NCBI GenBank assembly: GCA_001600095.1
Contig: BCIX01000001.1
Coordinates: forward strand, 620,001-684,000
DNA: 64,000 nucleotides
Direction of reading: 5' to 3'
Origin: Bullera alba
Taxonomy: Eukaryota > Basidiomycota > Tremellomycetes > Tremellales > Bulleraceae
Of the stretch, positions 36,301 through 46,989 are shown piece after piece (positions within the stretch are counted from its first letter, which is position 1; each line of letters opens with the position of its first letter). The translations under genes were made by a program, and so were the position numbers. The notes under the pieces are model-generated. The model did not search any database. It saw only the letters and a program-made list of their open reading frames with translations, and was not told the DNA's origin.

Positions 36301-37254
36301 CCCCCCACGCCTTCGTCGCCCGTTTGATCACCGTTGACTTCCCGCTCCGGCGGTTGCCAGTGACGGCGATCACGTAGTCTGGCCCAGTGAGAGCGGACTG
36401 CGGCTGTCAGTCGTTGAGCAGGGCTGAACCAAGATGAGCAAGTGGTCACTCACGTGCGTGGGGTCACTCCGGTGTACACTGGGCTCGCCCCTCCTCTCGA
36501 TTGCCTGCGGGACAGGTTCCTGATCTAGCAGCTCCTCTGCGCTGCTCCGATCATCCGGAACGACCTGTTTCGACAGGGTCGACCGCCTCGACCTCACTAC
36601 TCCACCCGCGATCACCGACTGACCGGAAGACTCTCGGCTCCTGGGATCTCTGCCATTCGGCGTCGTCCCGCCGGATGGGAAGCCCGGTGATGAAGGTGAG
36701 CGACCGCCATGGGACGATCCCGAGTCGCTCAGTTCCATCATCGTGCTCCTAAGCTTCCTCATGGCTTCCTGGTCCTGGCTGCTCATTTTGGCACGAGCGG
36801 CAGCGAGAAGGGGGTCGCCTGATGGAGCGAGGGGAGTGTCTTTGGGCGGCACGCTCGGAGGAACGTTACCGCCTGGTCGGTATTGGTTGACCGAAGGGAA
36901 GTATTCCCTTCGGAAAGGCTCTTGGGAGAATGCCCTCCTCATCGGCGAGCTGTGGGAGCCGGAGGACGAGGTGGGCGAGAGGTGATTGGGGGACAGCGGC
37001 GTGGAGGGGGTGCCAGGCTGAAGATGGTAGTCGTAATGAGGCGAAGAGGGGGATTTGTCTCTTCGCCTGCTGGAATACGACTTGGATCTCCCTGGCGAGC
37101 GGGGAATGATGGACAGGCCGTCCGGTAGAGTCCGCCTGATATGCGGCTCCCTCCTGTCCTGCGAGGTGGGAACCTCAGGCAGAGGGATGCTGGGCGGGAC
37201 TCGTGGCGACCTGGACGGCCTGGACGGCCCTGCTTCTGCGTTCACGTGCGACAT
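33353..37254 (-). CDS. RasGEF (Cdc25-type) with N-terminal degenerate Ras-like domain
   Basis: Twelve exons (36454-37254, 36259-36403, 36006-36212, 35734-35943, 35296-35680, 35169-35239, 34974-35115, 34263-34920, 34120-34208, 33760-34068, 33493-33709, 33353-33442) give 1107 aa. Order: 265 residues of Ser/Pro disorder; a P-loop fold with GNRRSGKST near 283, VAICYDATDRTSLEGVPEALR, VVMFACKTEPGA and LIEVNSTTSEGK; the REM domain (DPFVKAFFLTYRRFCHPRELM); then the catalytic RasGEF domain (DPRILAAELTKLQWEIFSAIRPRD, FNHVSKWTSTVILAHPKAKHR, LRRLNNYDTLYAIISGMRETSV, GGYTNYRRAI). The tail DSLYERSRML is typical. It should load GTP on Ras or Rap-like GTPases. The G-domain keeps the P-loop but lacks a clear DxxG and NKxD, so it may be a pseudo-GTPase. 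Which Ras it serves is unknown. Confidence 0.92.
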
Positions 37255-38634
37255 GATAGTTGGGTATCTAGCTGATGGGCCCGATTATCGAGAAGCGATC
37301 AAACGCAGGTTGCAAAGTCACTGCAAGAGGTGGTGACTATTGCGTTTTGTGACGAGACCTAAAACTTGAGAGTGATCAGCGTTTCAGTCAATGAAATGAT
37401 CGACAGAGGATGGTCAAAGGGAGGTACAGCAATGCCGTGGCATGATTGCAGTATCGCTCGGACGTCTCGTGACTGTCCGAAGGGCTTGATACGAAGGTGC
37501 CCTCAGATCTTCAAGGAGGTCGTTTGAAGGAGCCTTGCGACATTGGCAATGTGGGTGATGGTGAAGGTCGTATGACTAGCACTTGCACTCACCGAATGGC
37601 TCGTTATGGGCCGTTGTCAAGGGTGATCACGGGCGATCACCAGTAAAGGTCCCTTTGGTATTTGTTGACTAATGTCAAGAGATGGGAACGGTCTCATCGA
37701 TCACTTGGCTAAGTTATATTGCCTGTCGAAGATCAGATCATGAGCGACGATCCTGCGCTTCAAAGCCAGCCCAAGGGGGAGGGAGGGATTGTCCACACCC
37801 GACAGGATGCGAGGAGGCATTGTCCACTGAGTGTAAACTTTCGCGCACATGTACATCCCGAGGGACGATGCTCGCACACATGCCCACAACCTTCATGTCC
37901 CTCGTGTACTCGTTTCCACTCGTACTCACCATGAACAATGATTGTGGTTTTCGTGTCGGTGTCCTCGGTCGTCCTCTTTGTGCTTGGATCCGTGTTTCAG
38001 GATGGACGAAAGAGAGCCGGCCGCGTTTTCAAACTGTAACACCTCGAGCTAGACGTCGCTCCCGTAGTGAGCAGGTGACCTTAGCAGGCTTGTCGAGCTG
38101 ACGACTCAGTGTCCAATGAGAATTGGATGTCGTGGAGGTGTTGTCCTGTTCACCGCTGTGGGTCCAAGCAGGTCCAAGCCAAGTTCAAGCTGCCAGAGCC
38201 CAGAAGCAAGCAAGCTGGCCAGGCCGGACAAGCCGCCGGAGCCCCACAGGACAATCGTAATGTCTGCGCAGCCGCCGTTTGTAATGATGTTAGGCCGACG
38301 GGCGGGTTTCTGCGGGTTTGACATTAGTTAGCATTAGCTCCATTAAGTTAGCTCTGCCGCCGAAACAGTGCCTGATCTGTCAAAGCCATTTGCACACGAC
38401 TGACATCCTACGGCCCAGCTCAGTGGTATTTGCTGTCATTCGCCTGTATCTGAGCAATAGCCAGCGCAAATCGATACCCAGATAGCATAGTTCGAACACA
38501 CCTCTCGCCTGAAGCAAAGCTGCCGTTCGCTACCGTTATAAGTGGACGATATCCGGGCGAGATCGAAGAGCTCGAAAAACAATTTCCAAACAACTTCCAT
38601 CTCGCAAATACCACCACATACGCGTCCTCGCAAG
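37255..38634. other. divergent intergenic region, 1.4 kb
   Basis: No gene supported; reading frames here are short and lack codon character or splice continuity. It holds an inverted-looking GTGATCAC/GATCAC tract near 37625 and the GGTCCAAGC repeat at 38161. Confidence 0.5.
38161..38179. repeat. 9-bp direct repeat, 10-bp offset
   Basis: GGTCCAAGC, A, GGTCCAAGC. Confidence 0.85.
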
Positions 38635-39335
38635 ATGCGCCCCGGACCATCGCCCTTTGTCCTTCTGCGGCAACACCGCGCCAGGCTCCCATCGATGCCA
38701 AAACGGAGAATCAATACCAAACAGTCGACATCCGAGTGGCCACAAATGCCACCTATACCTCCGCCCCCACCCCTCATGCAGCGTCTAAAACCCCTCCTAC
38801 CGATGTTATTGTGGTGGACGATAATCACCACCTTGATCACGCATAGGCTGAGGATACGAGTCTCCGGACCTGAAGAGGAGAATGCGGCCAAGGCTCAGAT
38901 ATCAGTGCTCGAGTCTTTGATCGAGCGAGAGAGACAGGGGGCAAACTTGACAAATGAGGAGATACGCAGGGAACTAGAGATGGTCGGGCTTAGGGAGAAG
39001 ACGCATTTGACAGCGGATAGCGAAGAGAGGAGGGGCTGGAAAGGAGGGAATACAGTCTCATGGGGAGAAGCGCTATTCGGAAGGAGGCATCAGAGAAGCG
39101 AGGAAGAGGAAGAAAAACGGGCAAATGAGGATTGGACAACAGGTGAGTCTGACTCTCGAGACAAGCCTCGATATGGGAACACTGGCATTGCTTGTAAGTG
39201 CTGACCAGACGTTTAGCCTTGAGCGAGGTCATGAGAGAGAAGCCCCAATCAAGCTCAGCTCCTGCGGCATCGGCACAGAGTAGCATGCCGACGGGTGTCG
39301 CAAAGCGGGCTAGCAATGTGCGCATGTACATGTGA
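38635..39335 (+). CDS. orphan single-span membrane protein
   Basis: Two exons (38635-39142, 39217-39335) give 208 aa. The N-terminus is Arg/Pro-rich and nearly free of acids (MRPGPSPFVLLRQHRARLP), which could be a mitochondrial presequence. A proline run (PPIPPPPPLMQ) precedes one hydrophobic span (LLPMLLWWTIITTLITH) at about 55-72. A predicted helix rich in Glu and Lys follows (AQISVLESLIERERQGANLTNEEI), then SWGEALFGRR and an acidic stretch. No family is recognised. An alternative ATG at 38695 (MPKRRINTK) would remove the basic leader. Confidence 0.7.
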
Positions 39336-39467
39336 AGTTCGTGAAGTCATCCGTCGAGCAGGTTTCAAGAGGTCTCTACATTAGCCGCTTTGACCTTGAT
39401 TCATTGATAAAGCCTGTCGTCGGCAAGTGACTCCCCACTAGGGCGCTCGCCGCAGTCATGGGGGTGG

Positions 39468-39927
39468 ATCCTGGGCTATCCTGGGTGATCAGTGGAGCCT
39501 CAACCTGGCCTACGACGCTATTGGCTCGACTAGGCTCGACTCCATCAGCCAGCATCAGCCCTGTTTGATCGCAGCAGATCGCAGCACAGGATCTCGTCAG
39601 CCAGCGTCAGCCACTCCCTCGTCCCGGCGGCAGCCAATTCTTATCTCGAAATTGATCATGCGGTGAAATGTGACTTGGCGTCGATCACCAGACGCAGCAT
39701 TTTTTGCTGATGGGACCTGACCGGCGTTTCGAATGTTGGATGATGGATGGACTGCAGGGACAGTCGAAGAGATCGGGCCTATTCAAAGAGTGGATGGTCT
39801 GGCCGGACGCCACTGCTGGTGATCAGCGTCACTACCCCGGGTGGTCTATCGCCTACAGGATTTAGGCTGACCAGGGCTGACAGGGGCTGACCCAAGCAGC
39901 GATGGCAGCTGGCGCCTGTTGGCGCCT
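39468..39927. repeat. cluster of seven 10-bp-offset direct repeats
   Basis: Separate units in 460 bp: ATCCTGGG-CT-ATCCTGGG (39468), GGCTCGACT-A-GGCTCGACT (39523), CATCAGCC-AG-CATCAGCC (39543), GATCGCAGCA twice (39567), CGTCAGCCA-G-CGTCAGCCA (39595), GGCTGAC three times (39865) and TGGCGCCT-GT-TGGCGCCT (39910). Each copy starts exactly 10 bp after the previous one, though the sequences are unrelated or only partly related. Confidence 0.85.
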
Positions 39928-40997
39928 AGTTACGCACTGATGCACCCTTGCCGCTCAGCGACCCCCATAATCATCCCCCCGAACCCGAACGGATCAACGC
40001 TAGGGCAATGAAACTCGACCATCAACAGACCCAAAGGACCTGGGTCCACACACTCTTCTGCCCGCTTTTCTCCATGCACCCCAATTTCAACTGCGGGTCC
40101 ACTGCCGCATTGCCGCCCGAGAGGGTGAAACCCCCTGCCTTTGGGAATTGTATCATGTGGTGAGAGTCGTCTCCTTCGGAACACGACTACTATTCACTCC
40201 GCGGTGGATTCGATCGCCTTCATCATTCGTTCAAGCTTGGACGTCGCCCTCGACGCGTTGAAGATGATCACGGGGTGATCCAAGCGGGGAGACGGAGCAA
40301 TGATGTGAGTCATGACGCCCTTGACTACCATCAGCCGTGAGTTTCAAGGAAATGCCTCTACACCCCATTTATACTAGCGACCTGTTTCCCTCTTTTCCCC
40401 ATTTCCTCAGCGACACCTTAAGCATAGCAATAACCAAAACAACAACAACAACAATTCTCACCTATCCTCACCTCAATAGTTCACCCGCCAACCTACTCGC
40501 AATAGCGTCACCTCGAAGGTGAGTTGCCAAAGCCGATACATTGCGACCCACAGGTCCTCCCGTCGGCGTTTGACAGGCCTTCCTGTCAATTGATCAAACC
40601 ATGCCTATCCAAGCACCCTCCTTTCCCGATCTGGCACCTCGCAACTTGCGGCGTCTTGCCCTACAGAATTCCATGAGCTGGTCGTGACTGAAATCGCCAC
40701 GCTCGAGCTGATAAGCCATCTCCAGTAGTCGAGCCTGCGGCCACCGGTTCATCGCGGTCTAAAAGCCGCTTTCACACCCTCTTTTTACCGCCCCCAGTCT
40801 GTTGCACTCTACACGTCCTTTTGTCGATCTCTACATCCATCGACACACTTAACCTCGTGTTGCTGTCTGTGCACCGCCAATCGTGTCATACATTACACGC
40901 TGGCCTACGCGAAAAGAGCAGTCGACATCGTCACAGGCATCATCTACCTTCCTTCCTCGTAACTGCCAATCTTCTCATCTCCTTTGTACCCCCAAAG

Positions 40998-41089
40998 GTG
41001 AGTCTTTTACTCCTTTCATCCCCATCCACCTCCTCCACAACGATCAGGAGACCCACAGACCATCGACGCTGACTTCGCCACCCTTTCAG
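40998..41089 (+). other. 5'-UTR intron of the six-cysteine orphan gene
   Basis: GTGAGT donor, GCTGAC branch-like motif and pyrimidine tract ending in TTTCAG, all upstream of the ATG at 41206. Confidence 0.6.
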
Positions 41090-41205
41090 GTCACGAACCC
41101 TTTGTCCCATCACCATCACAGTTGGAACCAAACAAATCCCTCCACCTGTTCACTTCGACCTCGGCAACGCTTTCAGCAACCTCCAAGGCCAAGGTCCTCA
41201 GCGCC

Positions 41206-42219
41206 ATGTCGTACTATCGACCAGCCCACTCTGCCCTCACTCGCACTATCCCATCGCCAATGATCGAAGTCGCGCAGGAGCCCGCGCCGGTCACATATGC
41301 CAAAGCCGCCACCATCGACAAGGTCATCACTGAAGTCGTCTCAGCCGGCGTGCAAACCAAGACCGAGACGCATGTACAGCCTGTCGTCATGCGCAAAGAA
41401 GGCCTTGACGCCGCGAAGAAAAGACGACAAGCGGCTGTTCGGTCCATTAACAACCCTCTGGAAATGGTGAGTGGGCGTCAGTCATTCGCCACCGTGCAAT
41501 CATCCTCAATCCGACGCGTCTTAATTGTCAGACTCTTCGAACATGAAATGCTGACGCGTCTTGTCCACTACAGTGCTTCGTAGGCTCTGATGGCACGATT
41601 CCTCGGTGTCCCAAACCGCACAGCAGAGACAGCGTGTACTGTGTTCTCGTGAGTTAACCACCTGTTCTTCGCGCGCATAGGAAGCTAGGACATAGGCTGA
41701 CCCGACTGTCCTATCGTTCTGCTCTATAGCACGCATGTCAAGCTTACAACGCCGACGGCATGAAATGTGACGGTGGAGTGACAGAGCCCTCCAAGACTCG
41801 TTTCTGCGAGAACGGCTGTGAGTCTTGGGCTGTGATGTGTAATGCTGTTCGCGATAACTAACAGTCGGTTGTGTTTAGACCACGAAGAGAACGGTCGACA
41901 CTCGTACCTTGAGGACCTATACGCCGTTCGACGAGAGCACGACATATTCGAAGCAAGCGAGAAGGAGAACGAGCGATTGCAAGCGTCCATGTACTTTTCG
42001 ACACATTTCCAACCCATGATCAACGCGTCCCCGACCTCGTCAGCCAGCGGCTCCAACTCTCCCAGTTCTCGCGATGGCAGATCCAATTCGTCGGACAGAG
42101 GCTGTAACGACTGGGACATACACCACATCGACAAGTGGTGGGAGGGCGAGTGGAAGCTACAGACGACGCCCATCTCCCCGGAAGTCATCAAGCTCGGTCC
42201 GGCTAGGGATACCCAATAA
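41206..42219 (+). CDS. orphan protein with a six-Cys/two-His module
   Basis: Four exons (41206-41466, 41574-41648, 41730-41817, 41879-42219) give 254 aa. Residues 1-87 contain a Lys/Arg-rich helix (GLDAAKKRRQAAVRSINNPLEM). Residues 88-149 form a compact module of six Cys and several His: CFVGSDGTIPRC, YCVLHACQAYNADGMKC, RFCENGYHEENGRH; spacing C-x10-C-x10-C-x4-C-x9-C-x12-C-x4-H-x5-H. This suggests metal binding but matches no zinc-finger class I know. The C-terminal part has an acidic helix (YAVRREHDIFEASEKENERL), a Ser-rich linker and a tryptophan-rich end (WDIHHIDKWWEGEWKLQ). Splicing is supported because only these junctions keep frame and place the cysteines together. The long CT-rich, intron-bearing leader suggests strong or regulated expression. 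Confidence 0.8.
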
Positions 42220-42923
42220 CAGTGGACCGGGATCGCTTGCGTCCCACACTTCACAAGCACGAGACTTGGCCCCATCGGTGATTCACGATACCACGATACC
42301 GCGCAGAACGATACCCATAGCATGACGACTAGGATTCAACACACGACAATTTCTCAATCTTCCGTCTCACCTTCCGATCAAAAGACATCTCATTCAACCC
42401 CGGTACGAATGGTTGTATGAGCGGGTGATACCCATCTGTACACCTGTAGTCTTTCACGTCACCGAGCGACACATCGGCCAGACGATCATATTATCAGTGT
42501 CCCACCTTCACCACCACTCATCAGTGGTCGAAGCGCGTTGTAAGAGCCGTTCCTCTATATCGTATATTTCACCATCGTTTCCTTGGCCTTTTTGGAACGG
42601 CTCTCTGGTTGTAAAATACTATTCGTTTGGTTAGTTGTACATCAGCTCATTCATAATTCACACTGTCGACGAGTCCCGTTGATCAAGGACCGAGGCAGCG
42701 CATGCATTTCCGTCTTTTGACTAGGACGAGGACGAGACGAAGTCAGTCTTTCCAGGTCGTCCCGCATGTCAATGCAATCACAGCCGGCGAGCAATCGAAT
42801 GAAAGTGCTGAGATGTGCATGTGCCGTCGTAACAGCTAGTTGCTGAGATGGGTGTACGTGTAATGTTACAAAGACGAGCCGTAATGAAGCGGATGACGAC
42901 CCTCAGAAAAGCAGAACCCAGAG
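42220..42923. other. convergent intergenic region, 0.7 kb
   Basis: 3' UTRs of the two flanking genes; no gene seen. Confidence 0.5.
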
Positions 42924-43430
42924 CTACCTTATCGTTTCTTTCCTGGACGAAAGTCAGCTATCATCCTTCAATCTGGGATCGGTAGCCGACTCACTCGAGC
43001 AAGACCCTCGCCTCGTTGACCTTTCCTGCTAGATATGGCGATCCTCCTCTATCAGGATGGTTGGCCAACATCAATTTCCTATGGGCGTCTTTGAGCCTCG
43101 TCGACGTTATTGGCTCTCTGTAAGCTCGTCAGTCGATGCACTTCGGGTCTTCCACCGCAGCGGCATTTTCCACAGCAGACTGGTATGCCGTCTGCTTTAC
43201 AATGCACTTGGATCTGGGGTCTTCGCCAGAGCGGATTCTGCGAGAGACAAAGAGAGGTCCACTCACTTTAGTCCGAGTACCTGTAGCGCCTCGCCCCTAT
43301 CCATCTTATTCTTGAATCCACCTCTGACAAATCTCTCCGCTGGGCCTTTACTCGACCTGATGATCTGGTACAGCGTCCTTCCAGCCAATCCTACGCCGAT
43401 AACACCCAGTACCGAAGCTATCGTGGCCAT
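42924..43430 (-). CDS. PAM18: mitochondrial import motor J-protein Pam18/Tim14
   Basis: J-protein that stimulates mtHsp70 at the TIM23 channel in the inner membrane. Three exons (43267-43430, 42995-43117, 42924-42942) give 101 aa. One N-terminal span ([20 protein letters not shown]) is followed by [21 protein letters not shown] and a short J-domain with the HPD motif ([27 protein letters not shown]). Membrane anchor first, J-domain last, and size near 100 aa identify Pam18 rather than a general DnaJ. The first intron is 149 nt, long for this window; the last exon codes only six residues. Confidence 0.92.
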
Positions 43431-43933
43431 GATGCGTTATAGTCTTGGGTGGTCGCTGCAGAAAATCGTCTGGGATAATTCGGTAGGTGCGCTGGAGTGC
43501 ACAATAGACGTATCCTCTGTCCGGCTCGGGACGGTGACGTGAGTGGTCGCAGGTGATTGTGGGCTTCTGTACGTGAAAGTATAGGAGAGTATGCTATGGC
43601 TATGCTGCTGGCTTGATCGCTCACGATCTCATCCGACATTTCATGCATGCCGGCAACGGCAACGGTGGCAAATGAGCGGAATCAAATGGAATGGTACCCG
43701 CGCTCCGCCACACCGCGTCAAGTCCCTGATAGCACTTGGGTAATGCCGAAAACGCCGAGTTTTCGAAACTGCCACACTGCAGCCTGGCTGTCCACTCGCT
43801 CGACCCTCGCTCGCTGCCTGGCCTGGACAGCTGCCAATTTTTGTAGAGGTCACCAATTGAACATCCTCATCCATCAACACTCACCCCTCACCACCACCAA
43901 AACCGAGCACAGCACCCAGCAAACTCGACCAAA
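43431..43933. promoter_or_regulatory. divergent promoter region of PAM18 and RPL30
   Basis: 503 bp; no gene. CT/CA-rich sequence directly before the RPL30 ATG is typical of ribosomal protein leaders. Confidence 0.5.
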
Positions 43934-44789
<856 letters not shown>

Positions 44790-44867
44790 TTTGGGTACTA
44801 GATGCATTGTAATCATATGACCCAACTATCGGCTACGGATACAACAGATTGAGCAGACAAGGGAACA

Positions 44868-46599
44868 TTACATTGGTTTACTAATACGCATGATTCGGAC
44901 TTCGCTGCCATGGTCGAGGGCGGAGTCCCAGAAGGTTGGACTGTCGCGGTCCATCGGAGCGAGGTCGAGGGATTCAACAGTCAAGCCTTTATCGACTGGG
45001 ATGGGAAATAGAAAGGTTGGAATCAGCAAAATTGCGGGGAATGGTGATGTTGACTCACCGCATTGCGCCTCGAACAACTCAAGCGTTGTTGGATTCCGCA
45101 CGGTCGCGGAGATAATGGCTATATTGGAAGGAGAAAGCAGGACATCAATCGTGGAGACCAACAACGGCACGATGTCCGGATCGTATATCTGTCATCGGTG
45201 GATCAGCACGAGAAGAGTGAAGAGGCACGAGGGACACCATGTGACCATACTAACCACGTCTGCGGCCACTATTGTCCGGTTGACGTTTTGAGACGTCAGC
45301 TCCCGCCATATCGACGGTCTGTCCTCTGGATTGAGCAACGCGTCTGCCCAGTCCAACGCTTCTATCCTGATTGACGACGCTGATGGATCTAGAATGGACA
45401 GTTGGGCGTTAGCCCTGCTTCGCTCCAGCTCAACTGTTCACGCACTCAGCCCAGCATTGACTTGCAGCCGACCCAATGGCGTCTGTCGCTCGCCATCCCC
45501 ATCGTCTAGGTCTGTGGCTATGATATCGGCACCGAGTTGCGCCAGGAGGATCGAGAGGAAGCCGGTCCCGGAGCCCAGCTCAACACAGGGCGGCCACTGG
45601 AATGAACTGGACAAACTCGACGGCGGGGGCAGGAGGATCTCGGGATTGTGGAGGATATGATGTGCCAAGTGCAAGCTTAAGAGAAGTTAGGAGGACTTCG
45701 CAAGGGAGAGCGGTCATAATATCGTATCATACCTCGCTGTCCTGCGGGCGTTAGCGTGTTGAGGACGGCGGGCACGTACCAAGTTCGCAAACCCGTCGTT
45801 CCAGCTTGTATGGCAACTTGCTCCTCCAACAGCGTGACCCGCCCTTCCGAGGCTTGTGAGATAGGATCCTTGAGGGTTGTAGGCTTGTCGTATATAAAGG
45901 TCCTGTAGCTCTGCTTCGGCCTGAGCTCCGCCGTCAGCTGAGGGACGTGGTGTCCTCAAGGGGCTGGAGAGACGACCCACATGGAGGAGTGTTGCGCAGG
46001 ACATGAAATTATCAAGTCACTGGCCGTGACTTGATCCGAGACCATGAACTCGGCTAGAGCTTCATAGATCCGTTCGTCAATGTCTACCTCCTGAGCGACG
46101 CGATGACTATGAGCTCGCGCCATACTATCATGGAGGACTCAGCATCTCTGGATCCGCACTCACGCTTGACGAATCGTCATTCTGTATCTCCCTCAATTCA
46201 TCCTCTATTACATTCACGATCCTTCTCCAGAATGTCTTCTCATACCCCCTCTCTGGCTTGACTAATTCTATGGCCTTATCGTGAAGGACCTCGTTGACCA
46301 AGTACTCCTGTGCCGCCGGCTGGATTAGTGACGCCGCAGATGGGATATGAAGCAAGTAAGGCGGGAGAAGGGCGTGATGCTGTCGCCGTAGGGTCTTCAA
46401 CTCTCGCTCCAATTCGGGTGTCAAAGCCATCAGGTGTGGTTGCAAGATGTAGCCTTCTAGTGAGTACCTTGGAGCTTGACTCAAGTCCTATGCAGGACCG
46501 AGTGCAACACGGTGCCAGTTGACTATCTGTGCTGGAAATTTCAGTGGACTGGCAGCGAACGGCAATCTCCATCAATTCCCCGAGATTACGCCGGAGCAT
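44868..46599 (-). CDS. EFM3: FAM86/Efm3-type protein lysine methyltransferase (eEF2), N-terminal exon uncertain
   Basis: Class I SAM methyltransferase; yeast Efm3 and human FAM86A methylate eEF2. The core reads ALLPPYLLHIPSA, GYEKTFWRRIVNVIEDEL, IDERIYEALAEFM, SYRTFIYDKPTTLKDPISQ, VAIQAGTTGLRTWTASLHLAHHI, motif I VELGSGTGFLSILLAQLGA, IIATDLDD, and VAADVIYDPDIVPLLV. The N-terminal PPxxY and DERIYEALAE blocks separate it from other MTF16 enzymes. A 9-nt exon (45733-45741) between introns of 38 and 57 nt is needed to make RTWTASLHL. The ATG at 46599 (MLRRNLGEL) is likely, but its junction to the next exon is not settled, and neither is the intron before SYRTF. Confidence 0.8.
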
Positions 46600-46989
46600 T
46601 GCTCGAGCCCGATCTTATCGCGGAGCTGAGCACTGAACAAATACTGTGACTCGATGTCTCTCCCGCAGTACTCGACTCGCAGCACATGGTCGGTCGACAG
46701 GCAGAGCCGTACACTGAGACAGCTCAGAATGACTCAGCCTCGATATCCTTATCGTCCGAGGAGGGCTTGCTGGGATCCCAACGCAACACAAGGATCAGCT
46801 AACGGGGTCCATGTTTCACAACTGACGTATTGCCATCCTGACCATAGTCAGCCGCCCGACCATGACAATGTATAACTGCACATATATGGTCAACTGATCA
46901 AGTATTGGGACATCAGATACTCAACTGAGAATCGACATCACATTCCAAGCACGAAAAAGCCACTTGCGACTTCGGCCCACTGGATCGCT
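46600..46989. other. divergent intergenic region
   Basis: 390 bp; nothing recognised beyond presumed promoters. Confidence 0.5.

Larger units (their letters stand above)
39336..41205. other. 1.9-kb non-coding stretch: repeat-rich desert, then a CT-rich leader
   Basis: The first 600 bp carry a cluster of 10-bp-offset direct repeats (39468-39927) and no gene. From about 40350 the sequence turns CT- and CA-rich (including a run of CAA/AAC units near 40440) and looks like the promoter and 5' leader of the gene at 41206. A convincing leader intron is at 40998-41089, and a possible donor lies at 40519. Confidence 0.6.

Noticed and set aside
37600..37660. Hairpin from the GTGATCAC/GATCAC tract as a terminator or ncRNA
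   Set aside because: GATCAC is itself nearly palindromic; stem is short and no transcript boundary is suggested.
39468..39927. CRISPR-like or satellite array
   Set aside because: Repeat words differ from unit to unit, each has only two or three copies and there are no spacers of constant length.
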